Below, in pieces: positions 46,288 through 58,385 of a stretch of DNA of 64,000 nucleotides (positions within the stretch are counted from its first letter, which is position 1; each line of letters opens with the position of its first letter). This stretch comes from Edaphochlamys debaryana (taxonomy: Eukaryota; Chlorophyta; Chlorophyceae; Chlamydomonadales): contig JAEHOE010000062.1 of assembly GCA_016858145.1 (NCBI GenBank), positions 310,001 to 374,000 on the forward strand. Reading direction: 5' to 3'. The notes below the pieces were generated by a model. It was not told the DNA's origin, did not search any database, and was given only the letters and a program-made list of their open reading frames with translations. Both the position numbers and the translations under genes were made by a program.

Positions 46288-47516
46288 CGTTATCGATCAG
46301 ATCGTGTCCCACGCCGCTATTGCGAGCGGCGTGGGCTGGGGTGGAAAGGGACGGAAGCAAAAGTCCCGAGGCTGCGCGGCCGCGACGCGCCGAATGCCCT
46401 CCTGCTCGAGCACACCACCAGACTGATGCAATATCTAGCACATACTGCGGGTGTTAAAGCCTCTCCTGCGCATCCTGCGTGTGCCGCTGCGCTGGCAACC
46501 GAGCTCGTTTGCGGGACAATTTGGGCCTAATGTTAAGCGCAGGACCTCGAGTGTATTAGATCTAGAGCAAGCAACAAGTGAACTTGGCCTCACGCGCGGA
46601 GTTGTCGGTGGGCTCGATCCGGTCCTAGTCTCGTTCGCTGCGTGCCCTCGCAGCGGATCAAGTACATAAGCTGCACGCTACTGGACAGAGCCCTCACACG
46701 GCGAGAAAAATGCCCACCGACCCGCGCTTTGCACTGCCCGGGTCGCCGGCCCGGGCAGCACCGCCCCGCCCCGCCTTCATCAAGCTGTACACCTTGTGCT
46801 CGGGGAAGCACCACGACAGAGGCGAGCACGGGGCCCACCGGGGCTCAACCCGCGCGAGGGCATGACATGGTCCACCCCGCCATCTCACGCAGCCCGCCCG
46901 CCGCTCGACGCCTGCTCCTCCTTGAACGGCCAGCGCGGAACTGGCTGCTCACTTCAACTGCTTAATCGTTACCTCCTGCCAACTCTACGAATGCTCGAAG
47001 AGTCGCTGAACCGTGCCCCTCACATGTCGGCGCCGGGCTCGCCTGTCAATGCCCTGGTTCCTGACACTCAGCCACCTCTCAGCTGCGGCTCTCAACGCTC
47101 AGCTAGCAGCTCGGGCCAAGGGATCATAGGACTCGGGCGGTTGCAAAGGGCCCGCGGACGCAAGCCCTGCCCGCTGTTCCATCGTGAGCCGGCCGCGCCA
47201 TCGACATCGCTCGCAAGGCTGCGGCCAACACCACACGCGAGTCCACGACCAAGTCTAGCGTCGTTGACATCCACCAGGCCATAGCCGGCCGCAACAGAGA
47301 GCCCGTCGCGACCGGCGCTGTGTATCTGGCTAGGCGCCCTAGCCGCCAATTGGTCCAGGCAAGCCGGCTGAAGGCGCAGCTGCGAGCGAATACTACCGCT
47401 GCTGCTGCTCAGCTGTCACAGCAACTGAGAGGCCTCCTCGGGCTTTCGCTCCGGCAAACACCCCCTGTGAATTCGGCAAAGCAGCGGCCCAGTCGGCCCA
47501 GTCCCCCAGAGGCCCA
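46288..47516. promoter_or_regulatory. Divergent intergenic region, USP10-like / lipase
   Basis: 1.2 kb between two divergent starts. No TATA box or known site is evident; both promoters are presumed to lie here. Lower GC around 46440-46640. Confidence 0.45.
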
Positions 47517-50500
47517 ATGGTCGGAGGCAGCCGCAGCGGCAACGGCGGCGGCGGCGGAGGCAGCGGCGGCGGAAGCGGAAGCGGCGGGCACGCCTGCTCC
47601 CGGAGCCGGCGGCGGCGCCCCCACAACGCGGCCGCCTCCGCCGGCGCCAGCGCCTCCGCCACGCCTTCCTCCGCCGCCACCTCTGTTCCCACCGGCACAC
47701 CCCGTGTGGCTCCGCTCCGAGCCCCGCCCGGCCCCCGCGCTGCCCTACTCCTCCTACTCGTCGCGCCGCTGTGCCTGGGCTGGCACGCCCTGGCGGCGCA
47801 AGGCCTGCCCTCCGGCGGCGCCGCCGCCGACGGGCTGCTGACGGCGCCGTCGGCAGCCGCCGCCGCCCAGGCCGACGCCATGCTGGCAGCCGCCGTCAGC
47901 CCGGCGGACCTGGCGGCGGCGGCCGACGCAACGGCGGCGGCGGCAGGGTCCGCGGTTTCCGTGGCGCAGGGGCGGTACCAGACGGCGCGGCGGTTGTTTC
48001 TGGCCGTGGTCCCGGAGGGGCCTGGGCCTGGGTCTGGCAACGGGACCGGCACGGGCCCGGCAGCCCAGCCGCAGGTGCGCACGTGGAGATTGAGGCGGGG
48101 CAAAGCCCGGACCAAGAAGGGAGGATGCAGAGTTCAAGGTGTAGGCTCAGTCGGTTCAGGGGCTCTCGCATAGGTCTACAGCAGACAGGGAGGACAGGGC
48201 TCCAGCGGGCTCCTGCTGCAAGGGGCTGGGCTCAGCTGGGGCTCAGCAGGTGGGCGAGAGCAAGCCATACCCGTCCCCCCGGGTGGACCGGAAGTGAAGG
48301 GCACACCCGTAGCATACCCCTTTGGTGGGCCCGGCGAGACGGCCAGCTCCAGCGACGGAGGCACAGCTGTGGGCCACGCACCCTCCTGACCACACCCTCC
48401 CTTCCTCCTTGCCCACGCAGGCCCCACCAAACACTTCTTCCACGCCTGCGCCCACGGCCCCACCCTCCTACCCCGGATCCGCGCCCGCACCCGCACCGGC
48501 ACCCGCATCCCCTGCCGCCCCTGCCGCCCCGCCGCCCGCGCCCGTTCCGCCGTCCAATCCGGCAATATCCAATCCGGATCTGCTGGGTCCGGTCCTGTCC
48601 GGCGACGCGGCGGGCCTCGCCGCCTACCTGCCCCCCAACGCCACGGTACCGGTCAGCGCCTACGCCCTTCGCATTGACGACATGGCGGGTGAGGAGGAAG
48701 GAGACCCCAAGGGAGGCTGGTTGTCGGTTGCGAGTGTACGGCTGTACGGCTGAGGGGCCCACGTGCATTTGCATCTTGCCTCGTGCCTGAGGGTTTGTCT
48801 CACAGGATCTGGGTTCCCCGCCCTCCAGGCCTGGTCACCCCCAAGGGCTACCCTCTTGAGAAGCACGTGGTCGTTACCAGCGACGGTTACAAGCTGGGTG
48901 AGCGGCAGTTACCGTTACCGTCGCTTGGAAGCAGTCGGTTGGCCCCTACCTCTTTTGCGCTCTCTTCTTTCCCTGCCACACGCGACCCTCCCCTTTCCCC
49001 GTACCTTCCTCCCCCAGCCACCTTCCGCATCCCCTACGGCCGCAGCGGCCCCAACGCGGACGGCAAGAAGCGCCCCCCCGTGCTGCTGGTGCACGGCATC
49101 TCCCTCGCCTCCACATGGTGGGTGTCGTGTGGGATTGGGGATTGGGTGAGGGTTTGTAAACGGAGAAGGGGGGAGGCGGGGCGGTCACGTGCCGACATCT
49201 CGTTGGCCTCCACATGGTGAGGGTGAGGGCGGGTTTGCAAACGGATAGGGGGGTGAGGCGGGGCGGCCACGTGCCAGGCGGGCGGAGGCTGGGGGCAAGG
49301 GCTCGCACTGCGTGCTGATGACAGGGACGATGTGTGTTGCGGTGTGATCCGGCATCCTGGCGCCACACGTGCTCGTGACGGGGACATGAGCACATGGGCC
49401 AGGCGGTGTCATGGACCCGGCGGGATGCATGGAACCATGGGGAAGTGGTGGCCAGGGTTAGGTGGGGCCTGCGCGGGTCAAGGCCGCTGCCTGGATCTCT
49501 GACCATGTATGGCCACTGGGCGACGTCTGGCGCACCCCAACACACGCCCCTGCTATCCTCCCCCCCCCCGTCGTACGGCAGCTGGGTGGTCAATCAGCCG
49601 TACCAGTCCCTGGCCTTCATCCTGGCAGACAGGTGAGTCATGGACCCGTACGACCGTGCCGTACGTCGTGATCTTGCCTGGGCCATGTGGGCCCTCGATG
49701 TCGGGCTGATGTAGGGCGCGGTCGGTCGCCCCTCCCCTTGGGCTCCCCCCCCCTTGTCAACCCTCCCCTCCATCCTTCCTGCTGTGGCGCGTCGATACGG
49801 TTCTTGGCGCTTTGCCTTCCCTCCCCGCTTCGCCACGCGCTACCATGCACTTCCACCGCTTCTTACACGCCTCCCCCCACCCCACCCCAAAACACACACA
49901 TCCCCAGGGGCTACGACGTGTGGATGATGAACACCCGCGGCAACACCTTCTCTCGGCAGCACGTGCGGCTGACAGACAGCCAGATGCTGTTCTGGAACTT
50001 CGGAGTGGTGAGAGGGGGTATGAACGGCTGCTCGTGTTAGCCGGGGAAGCGTAGGCGCGGCGGGTAGCCGGCCGGTTCTACGTGCTCGAAGTGATTAGCC
50101 GGCCGGCCTTAGCTACGGACCCGAGGGGTGTTTGTTTGTGGGGGGTGGGGGTGTGTGGAGCGTGAGGGAAGGTGTGGGGGGAAGGGGCGGCGAGGGAGGC
50201 GCTCCGAGGGGGAGGTACTACCTTCGGGAACTCCCTGCAGGGCAGGGGAAGGAGGGTTGGTGGAGGAGGGTGGCGAGGTGACAGGAGGGGGAGGACGGGG
50301 CCTCACTTGTCCAGGAGCTGCCTCTCTGCCCCTCCTCCCTGTCTGGAGGGCCACCAGGGCTTCTGCTGGATACCCCTTCCCTCCCCTTTCCCCGTCCCCC
50401 CATCCCCCCATTCAACCCCCACTCCCCGCCTCCTCCCCCCTTCCCCAGGACGAGATGGCCCACATCGACCTGAAGGAGAACCTAGACTACATCCTGGGGG

Positions 50501-53500
50501 CCACACAGGCCAAGAAGGTGTGCCGTACAAATTATTTGTCATGCCTCCGTCGGCACACATCCTTGGGGTGGGCCGTGCTGGGAGCTACCCGGGGTAAAAC
50601 CGTAGGTCCTGTATGTGTGTATCCGCACATCCCCCTTACAAACTCGCCAGCAACTCCATTGGTGACTTTCCTCCGTTCCCCACGACCGCCATTTATCATC
50701 CTCGCCTGCCCCCCCTCCCCCTTAACCTCCTCCCAACCCTATGTCTGCCCCCCTGACAGTTGGCGGTGGTGGGTCACTCCCAGGGCGCCACCCTGGGGCT
50801 CATGGCCCTGGCGGACGAGCCGGGCCTGGCCGACAGGTGTGTCTCGTACTGCTTGTACGGTCGTACTGCTCGTTCTGATCGTACTGATCTATCCCTCTGA
50901 CCCGTGGGGGCCGAGCCTGATGGACCCTTAATCTTCACCGGACCGGTGCTTGGACTCTGGCACTCATCCCCCCAATGACAGCTGACTCATCTTTTGTGTG
51001 TCATGCGCTGTACCGGTGTACGGCCGCAGGGTCAGCGTGCTCGTGGCGCTGGGCCCCTGCGCCTACGTCAAGTGGGTTGGACTGGGCCCGTGTGGGCCTG
51101 CGCGTGCGAGCCTGCTGCGGGCCTGGGTGGGCCTGGCCGTGGCGCGAAGCGTGGACGTGCCCCGGGGAGACCGGGGGCTGGGGGAATCAGAAGAGAGTGA
51201 AGAGTGCTGGGGCCCGGGTGCCCCGGGCCTGGGGGTGTGACGTCATCCTCCCCCCATTCCCCCCCCCCCCTTGTCAGGTACATGACCAGTGTCATCCTCT
51301 CCAACTTCTGCGCCCAGACAAACGTAAGGGCGGGGTGGGACAGCACTGTCCAGTCTCTATGAGGCTAGGGCTGGGGCAGTGGGGCTGGGGCTGGGGCTGG
51401 GATCGAGGGCGATGCCCTAAGCTGGCTGATCCCACTCCGCCCCCAACCGTTTGCCCTTTGCCCCACAGACCAGCGTTGCCTTCAGGCTCCTGCCGCCCCA
51501 GGTGCGCCCGGGGAGTGGGGGGTGGGGCGGGTCGAGAAGGTTGTGAAAGGTTGAAGAAGGGAGCGCACCCAACAAGGGAGCGCAGCGGGTGCGCACCCTT
51601 GCGGCTCCGCAGGCTCCCCGCCAGCTGGCCCCCCGGATCCCCCACTGCCTTCCCCACTGCCTCTCCCTCTGCCGTTTCCCTTGCCATCTGACTTTTCCCT
51701 TGCCACACCCTAACTACTACTGCTGCCCTCGCACCGATGCAATATATATCTTGGGCCCGGGGGCAGCGCCGAGTCCGACGAAGTTTGAGATGGACATGTA
51801 TGTATGTGCATGGTGCCGCGGACCGGTGCCGCGGACTGACGCGCGCGCAAGCACCCCTCCTTGGCAATGGCGTTGTCAAGTGCATTGCTGCGCAGTGCGC
51901 CAGCGTGTCGCGCGGTTCGTAATTCCCACTCTCCAAACTCACGCACGCACCGCGGCACGACCCTTGGACCCCGTCGACAAAACGCGCGGCACGGGTCAAA
52001 GGTTTCGCCGCCTGGTACCGATGCATTGAATTGACGTTCCTTAGCCCGACACGACCGTGCGAACTTCGGCGCACGCACCGCAGTGCGACTTTCCTGAGGT
52101 ATCAACCCGGGTGGATGCGCATCAGTCGCGGCTGTGGTCTGCGCGGCGCAGCGCTCCGTGCACTTGCTTGCTTGCGCCGTGTGCCGCCCCATCCCTCATT
52201 TGCGTCGGACTCCGAGGCGCAGGCCACAAGGCCAAACCACTGCCGCTGGGTTGTTTGGGAAGGACCAAAGCCTCCGTCTCCACGACGACTTTACTCCCTG
52301 GCGCTGCTGTAACACAGCCAGACAAGTGTCAAGGGAACGGCCAGGCGACCCACCCCTCTTCACCCCCCTTGCCTACCCCCCCTGTTGCCTCCTCCCCCAA
52401 CCCCCCCAGGAGCTCATCTACATGAACTCGTACTTCCAGGAGACCTACCTCAACGGCATCTGTCAGACAGCCGCGTCGCTGCTGACGTGCCTGGTGGGTG
52501 GGTGGGCCTGGGGGAGGGAGGCAGCATGTGGGGGACACGCAGGGGGGGGAGGAGGGGCAGGGAGAGGGGGCGAGAGAGAAGGGGAGGGATCATCGCCGCT
52601 GACGTGCCTGGTGGGAGGAGGGAGGAGGGAACGGGGGCAGGGGAAAGGGGACAAAGGGATGCGTGGGCCCAGTACCGGGGGCCAAGATGGAGGAGCGCCA
52701 CGGGCACGGGCGCCCTTCCACCCCCCGAGAGCCGTGGGTCTGGGCCCTCGACCCGGCCCCGACCCTCCCCTTGCCGTTTTTCTCATGCCTTCCCCCTCCC
52801 TCCTTCCCCGTTCCCCCCTGCCCCAACAGACCTCCGTTGAGGCAATGTTCGGCGCCAGCTCCCGAATCACAGCCACCCAGTACAGGTGGGAGGGTAGGGG
52901 AGGGGGAAGGGGGGAGAGGGGACAGTACAGGTCGGGAGGGTGGGAGGAGGGTGGGAGGGGGGTGGGGGGCCGGCCACCCAGCACAGCCAGTACAGGTGGG
53001 TTAGGGGCTGCTTGAGTAAGCCGGGGGAACATAAGGGAGTCAGTGCGTGAGAGCAATCACAGCCACACAATACAAGGGCGGGGGGGCAGGGAGGTGGCAT
53101 TGAGGGCTTGGCGGCCCCGCAGCCCCCCGGCCTTCCCCCCCGTCCTAGCTCACCGCACACGGCCTACACAAGCAGCCCCTAACAGCAACCCCACAGCAGC
53201 CCCACAACCACAACCACATTTGACCTGGACCTCCTCCACGGCCCTCACAACCAACGGCCAAACCAACTGCCAGCTGACCGCCAACCACCCCAACCACCCC
53301 AACCACCCCAACCACCAACCGCTGCCCCCAGGCGCTACTGGCAGATCTGGCCCTCCTCCACGTCCCTCGGCAACGCCATCCAGTGGGCCCAGGTGGGGGC
53401 CGGTGGGAGGGGGGGTGCAGCGGGAGGGTGCATGAATATCGGCTGTCGCAGTTTGGGGGCCTGCGGGGGGAGGGTTGGGCAGCCCGAGCGTGAGTCCCAA

Positions 53501-54981
53501 GCACAGCGTGTGCCGTGCACACCAACCTGCTGGTTATCGGGACGGGCGGGACGGTGCAGGGCAAGTCGCGAGGCCGTCAGATAAGGTGATTCTGCTCCCA
53601 TTCTGCCCCCTCCCCCCAACCGCCAGATCTACAACGAGCCCAAGCCCCGCTTCTTCAAACGCAACTACGGAGCAGAGGTGTGGCGGGAATTACAGATCTT
53701 TTCCAGCCAGATTGCAATTGCGGACCAGGGCTGGAGGCATGGGCTGGGATCCGGCTGTTGCCGCGGCTGCGGCCCCTGGCGATGGGTCCGCGGCGTGCAC
53801 TGCTGATCTGGATCTGGATCTGGCCCTGCTCACGTGCACCTGCAGTATGACCTGGGCAAGATCAGGGCCCCTGTCGTCATGGTATCAGGTGGGGGGTAGG
53901 GGGGTCGGGAGGAGGAGATCCCGGGGAGGGGTGCCGGCCCCTGGCCTCCACCCAAGGCATAGCCATGCTCCTGCTCTGGCGCAGTGTAACAAGAGGTATT
54001 GTGCACTGGGTGATGCCTAGGCAAGAATCCTACGGTTACGCCCAGTCAGCCTCGCACGTTGCCCTGACCCTGAACTTGTCCCGCAAGGCAAGGCCTTGGC
54101 AGGAGGAGTCCTTCGCCCAAACTTATGCGTTCTTCCCGCGGCTTTGGATCCCCAGGCACGTCGGACGTACTGGCCTCGCCCCAGGATGTCAAGGAGCAGG
54201 TGAGCGAGGCTCTAGGTCCTAGGCCCCAGGCCCGCCTCCAGGCCGGGCTGCAGGTTAGGCTTGAACTGCGATTCCTGGCCCTAGGCGTACACGTGAAGTC
54301 GACATAGGCTAGGGGCCCCTCAAAAGCTCTCGGTTACGTTACTCGGTGAGCACCGATGGTGTGCGAGCGCCCCTGGATATCGTGGAGCGAGAGGCTTTTG
54401 CCGCAGCGCCCGACCCTAGCCCAACCCTAGGCACAAGGACAAGCGAAGCGAGGTGGGCAGCGCACCTCCTCCCCGTCCGCGCTCTTCTTACACCCCAATA
54501 CTACCCCGTTCCCCTCATCATCTCGCCCCCCACCCCCCCGCAGCTCAAGCGGCTGCGCACCACCAAGTCTCAGCACGTGATCCCGGGCTACAGCCACATG
54601 GGTGAGTAAGGGGCCACGTGGGTGCGTCCTCTGCCCTCCCCTCGCTCCGTCCCCACCCCCACCCGTTGTGCCCTCCACACGCCCTGCCCGGGTCATTACC
54701 GGGCGGGTACGGCATGATCCCTTGGCGCCTTCAGCCCACATCCCACTGCCGTCCTCAACCCTTCCCCCCTGTCCACTGCCCGCCTTCCCCCTGCCCCCTT
54801 CCTCCGTCACCCCCTCCCCCCCTCCCCCCTTCCTCCCCCTCCCCCCTTCCTCCCCCTCCCCCCTCCCCCCTTCCTCCCCCTCCCCCCACCCCCAGACTTC
54901 ATCTGGGACCAGGGCGCCTTCCGCACCTCCTACCCCATCATCACGGGGGCACTGGATGACGCGGCCTACCTGGCCTTCTAG
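47517..54981 (+). CDS. Membrane-anchored acid lipase (LIPA-type alpha/beta hydrolase)
   Basis: Nineteen exons, 631 aa, all phases consistent: 47517-48074, 48421-48688, 48829-48897, 49018-49117, 49582-49632, 49908-50007, 50449-50517, 50760-50836, 51030-51071, 51278-51323, 51469-51501, 52410-52493, 52830-52885, 53332-53392, 53627-53677, 53846-53888, 54156-54199, 54544-54601, 54896-54981. The family hydrolyses triacylglycerol or steryl esters. Features: Gly/Ser-rich cytoplasmic N-terminus, one membrane segment (AALLLLLVAPLCLGW), a Pro/Ala-rich stalk, the lid-domain start GLVTPKGYPLEKHVVVTSDGY, oxyanion LLVHGI, RGNTFSR, nucleophile GHSQG (Ser about 412), Asp in GTSDVLASPQDV (about 573) and His in GYSHMDFIWD (about 602). 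The catalytic part would face the lumen or outside (type II topology, inferred). An N-terminal extension of about 280 residues is unusual for the family. Confidence 0.92.
49099..49278 (+). repeat. Tandem duplication of lipase exon 4 end and donor
   Basis: Two ~90-nt units (49099-49195, 49196-49278). Each starts atctc..t.gcctccacatggtg and runs into the same G-rich sequence ending cacgtgcc. The second unit carries a decoy copy of the exon end and splice donor inside the intron. Confidence 0.85.
50021..50091 (+). repeat. Intronic short repeat, lipase copy
   Basis: Partner of 12158-12229. It begins 14 nt after the donor of lipase exon 6. Confidence 0.85.
51745..52309 (+). repeat. ~550-bp dispersed repeat, copy in lipase intron
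   Basis: Closely similar to 58905-59434 from tatatcttgggcccggggg to ttactccc.tgcgctgctg, with a few small indels. It lies in the intron between lipase exons 11 and 12. No terminal inverted repeats or clear target-site duplication were seen, and no ORF is shared intact by both copies. Confidence 0.9.
54958..54981 (+). repeat. Stop-codon segment, copy 1 of 3
   Basis: 24 nt encoding DAAYLAF and the TAG stop of the lipase. Exact copies at 55084-55107 and 55204-55227, each embedded in partly similar flanks (tacaagggggg..., ...gctggac). Confidence 0.95.
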
Positions 54982-56783
54982 TCGGCGATCGGTGGTTACA
55001 AGGGGGGGCTCGGGGGTCACGCAAACGTGCAGCTATCCCGATACAAGGGGGTCCTCGGACGCTGGACACCTCCAGGGGTGGACGACGCGGCCTACCTGGC
55101 CTTCTAGGCAACAGCGGGGGGGCCTAAGATTTTATAAGGGAGGGGCCTAGACTGTAGAAGGAGAGGGCTGGCTGTGGGCAGCGTGGGAATGAACGGGGAG
55201 TATGACGCGGCCTACCTGGCCTTCTAGGCTACAGCACCGAGCGGCGAAGACAGGGCCTCAGAGTCCGGGGGTAGCTCGCCTCCTCCAGTCCTCCTCCTTG
55301 ATTGGTGGTGACAAGGGCGGGCACGGGCGCTGGACGAGGAGGTCTAGGGGGATAAGGAACGGGGGGAATGGGAGGGAAGGGAATGTTGAACAAAAGAGAC
55401 GGACAAGGATGTTTGATGTGCTACCTAAGACCCTCGCAGACCCTCCTGTCCTGCAACGGCCCAAGAGGGAGGGAGGCATCATTCGGCAAGGCGCGGGAAT
55501 TGACGGTAGTACGGCACTTTGGTGGTGCAAACGCTGCACACGCTGCAAGACGCGGCCCTGACGCGGGTCGTGACAACTCTCTCATGTGACAAGCTGTTCT
55601 GTGATGTGTGGTGGCCGAAAGGGTGGTCGGAGCCGGCTGCGTACAACCTCGGGAGATCGTGTCCGGGGAGAACAGGCAGGGGCTTCTGTGCTCGCAGGGG
55701 CCGTGCAGCGTAGTCCGGACGATGACGAAGGGGGATGCAGCTGAGCGCGCTGTCGCAACGCGAGAGGAGAAGGCAGGGTGCCAGCAATGCGCATCGCCGA
55801 GGCAGGCAGGGGCAACGGAACCGCTGCTGGGCGGCATATAGATGATTCCCCGCAGCAGAGTGACTGGACCCGTGGATGAGCTCGTCTGCTGTCTCGGACT
55901 CAAACTTGTATTCTTGTAACGGCGTGTGCGAAGCTTCGCTGAGGCCCCTGCGCCCATGAGTCCTGTGTCGACTCCCGACAGTCCCGACTGCCGAGCCAGG
56001 GGTGCGCTGCAAAGGGAGATGAAGCAGTCGACGGAACCTGCTGGAGACGGAGCCCTGAGCGCCTTCGCATGCGCGCCGAGGCCACTTGCTGACCGCTGAG
56101 GAGCTAGCGTGGGGTACGAGCGGCTGCTGTCCTGCCTTCTGTGCACCCCGTCAACGTTCGGTCTACGCTGGATGGCCCCTGCGAGCACATTAACCCCGCT
56201 GGGGTCCCTCCTTGTGACCACCGAGGACTGCCTTCCGGGTCTGGCTGGACCCAGGGCTGCCGTAGAGCCCGAGGCTGTCGCCGAGGGGCTGGGGCTAGCG
56301 GGTGAGACAGACGCCCAGAGGTTACACCACGCGATAAGACGACTGCCGCCTAGCCGTGCTTATCTACATCCACCTCCAGCACCGTCCGCGCATCCGTACC
56401 GCCCGGGACAGGACAAGATAGCCTGCTGGCGTACATATAAAGGACAACCGAAGACCGGCCCCCCAGACCGTCCTAATTCACCTCAGCCCCATCGTCGATA
56501 GCTGCTCCACTCCTGCTCCTGCCCCTGTGTTCGCCTGCCTGCCCCTTGCCCTTCGTCACTTGTCATACCCTACACGCTCAGCCCACAGCTCACGGGAGTG
56601 CCTCGGCACCTCGATTTCGCCCCCTCTGCCCGACACAGCTCACGAACCGCAACCACTGCACCCCCTCACCCCGGCTCCTGCTCCTCACCGTAACACCTGT
56701 CTGCCCACCTGTGTAGCCGCACCCCTTGGTATCTTTGCCCCTCCCACTTCCGGACTATAGCCTCTAGGCACCCGGGTACACCT
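54982..56783. other. Lipase 3' region and intergenic
   Basis: Holds the two extra copies of the lipase stop segment, a TGTAA at 55915-55919 that may be the lipase poly(A) signal, and a TGTAA on the minus strand at 56332-56336 that may serve SUA5. A minus-strand open frame at 55421-56221 has no motif. Confidence 0.5.
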
Positions 56784-58385
56784 TCACACGTGAACCACCC
56801 TGCTCGCCGCCTTCCGCAGCCGGTTCATCACCGCCGCCCCCGCCCCACCCTCTTGCACCCCCTCCACCACGATCGCCTCCACGCCCTGCTCGTCCACGTG
56901 ACGCAGCGCCGCGAACAGCTCGGCCGCCACATCAGCTGGACGAGACACGTGGCCCAACACGTACTCGTACACTTCGTATGGCAGGGCCGGCGCTGGCGCG
57001 GCGTCGGTTGCCTGGCCGTTGCCGTTGGCGTGGCCTCCGGGGGCGCTGCCCGCAGACGGGGCCTGGGGCCCCGAGGCAACGTCATCGAGGCTGGTACGGA
57101 GCAAGGCGAACCGTCGGGCGCCGCCGCCGTCGGCAGTGTCGCTGGCTGCCGGCGGCTCCGCCGCCGCCAGCTCCGCCAGCAGCGCCTCCGCTCCATGACG
57201 GAGCCGCGCCGCCAGGTCCGCCGCCGGCGCCTCCACCTCCGCTGCCGTCGCGGCCGTGCCGCTGTGCTGACCGGCCTGCTGGTGCCGCTGGCCGGCACTG
57301 AGTGACGGTTGGTGGCCGTTGGAGGACGAGGCGGCGGTTGGCGGTTGTGGGTTGGGGTCCAGCAGCAGCACGGGCGCCGTGGGGCTGTAGTGGCGGTACT
57401 TCATGCCGGGTGTGGTGGGCGCCGCCTCGAGGGCTGCGTCCACGAAGTCCCGGCGGTACACTTGGAGCGCGCCTAGGCCCGGATAGCCCAGCAGTTGCTC
57501 GCGCGTCACTCCGCCCGGGCGAAGGATTGCGGGCGGCGACCGGAGCCCGTCCAGAACCGTGCTTTCGACACCGCATGTGCACGGGCCGCCGTCAATGATG
57601 AGCGGGATGCGGCCGCCGAGGTCGGCGAAAACGTGCCGCGCGATCGTCGGCGAAGGTCGACCGGAGGAGTTGGCGGAAGGTGCCGCGAGCGGGAAGCCGC
57701 AGGCGGCAATGACGGCAAGCGCGACGGGGTGCGCGGGCATGCGCACGGCCATGGTCGGCAGGCCGCATGTGACTGCGTCGGGGACCAGCGGGCTGCGAGG
57801 CACCAGGATGGTCAGCGGCCCCGGCCAGAGGTCGCGCACGAGGGGCTCGTAGACGGGCGGTAGGGACCAGCCGGGCGGGTAGAGGGAGGCCAGCATCTCG
57901 AGCGAGGAAATGTGGATGATGAGCGGGTTGTCGGCGGGCCGGTTCTTGGCCGCATACACGCGGCCGACCGCTTCAGCCGACAAGGCGTTGGCGGCCAAGC
58001 CATACACAGTCTCCGTGGGGATGGCGACCACCTCGCCAGCGGAGAGTGTGGCCGCTGCCCGGGCGATGCTGGGGTGTTGTGCGGCATGGTCGGCCCGACC
58101 AGACGTGCTAGGCTCCCCCTGTCGCAGCTCCGCAGGCTGAGCATCCAGGACCTCCGTGACGCTGCTGGCCGCGGCCGTCAGGGGCTTGGCGGTCAGCATG
58201 GGCACGACGGAGCCGCGGTGGGCCGACGTCCCCGCAGCGACCGCCACGCGGTAAGCCTTACTCCCAGCGGCTAGCACGTTACTCCTTATTTGAGAGCGAC
58301 GCGTAAGACAGGCTGGGCCCAGCTCCTTGGGCTGAGGACCTCGCGACGCTTCACCACAATTCTGTCCGCGAGCCGCCAAGCTCAT
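56784..58385 (-). CDS. SUA5: Threonylcarbamoyl-AMP synthase (SUA5/YrdC)
   Basis: Single exon, 533 aa. The enzyme makes threonylcarbamoyl-AMP from threonine, bicarbonate and ATP for the t6A37 modification of tRNAs that read ANN codons. The YrdC/SUA5 domain spans about residues 105-310: PTETVYGLAANAL (from 123), KNRPADNPLIIH (147), LWPGPLTILV, MAVRMPAHPVA, PSANSSGRPSPT, GVESTVLDG and ILRPGGVT. The linker TTPGMKYRHYSPTAPVLLL and a C-terminal SUA5 domain interrupted by Ala/Gln-rich sequence follow. About 100 N-terminal residues precede the domain; they are Arg/Ala/Ser-rich and may target an organelle. Complete lack of introns is striking among neighbours with 6-19 exons. It is head to head with the chromate transporter, 1.1 kb apart. 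Confidence 0.95.
   Translation of the reverse strand: MSLAARGQNCGEASRGPQPKELGPACLTRRSQIRSNVLAAGSKAYRVAVAAGTSAHRGSVVPMLTAKPLTAAASSVTEVLDAQPAELRQGEPSTSGRADHAAQHPSIARAAATLSAGEVVAIPTETVYGLAANALSAEAVGRVYAAKNRPADNPLIIHISSLEMLASLYPPGWSLPPVYEPLVRDLWPGPLTILVPRSPLVPDAVTCGLPTMAVRMPAHPVALAVIAACGFPLAAPSANSSGRPSPTIARHVFADLGGRIPLIIDGGPCTCGVESTVLDGLRSPPAILRPGGVTREQLLGYPGLGALQVYRRDFVDAALEAAPTTPGMKYRHYSPTAPVLLLDPNPQPPTAASSSNGHQPSLSAGQRHQQAGQHSGTAATAAEVEAPAADLAARLRHGAEALLAELAAAEPPAASDTADGGGARRFALLRTSLDDVASGPQAPSAGSAPGGHANGNGQATDAAPAPALPYEVYEYVLGHVSRPADVAAELFAALRHVDEQGVEAIVVEGVQEGGAGAAVMNRLRKAASRVVHV

Noticed and set aside
55421..56221. 266-codon minus-strand open frame between the lipase and SUA5
   Set aside because: No recognisable domain or splice sites; overlaps the probable lipase 3' UTR.
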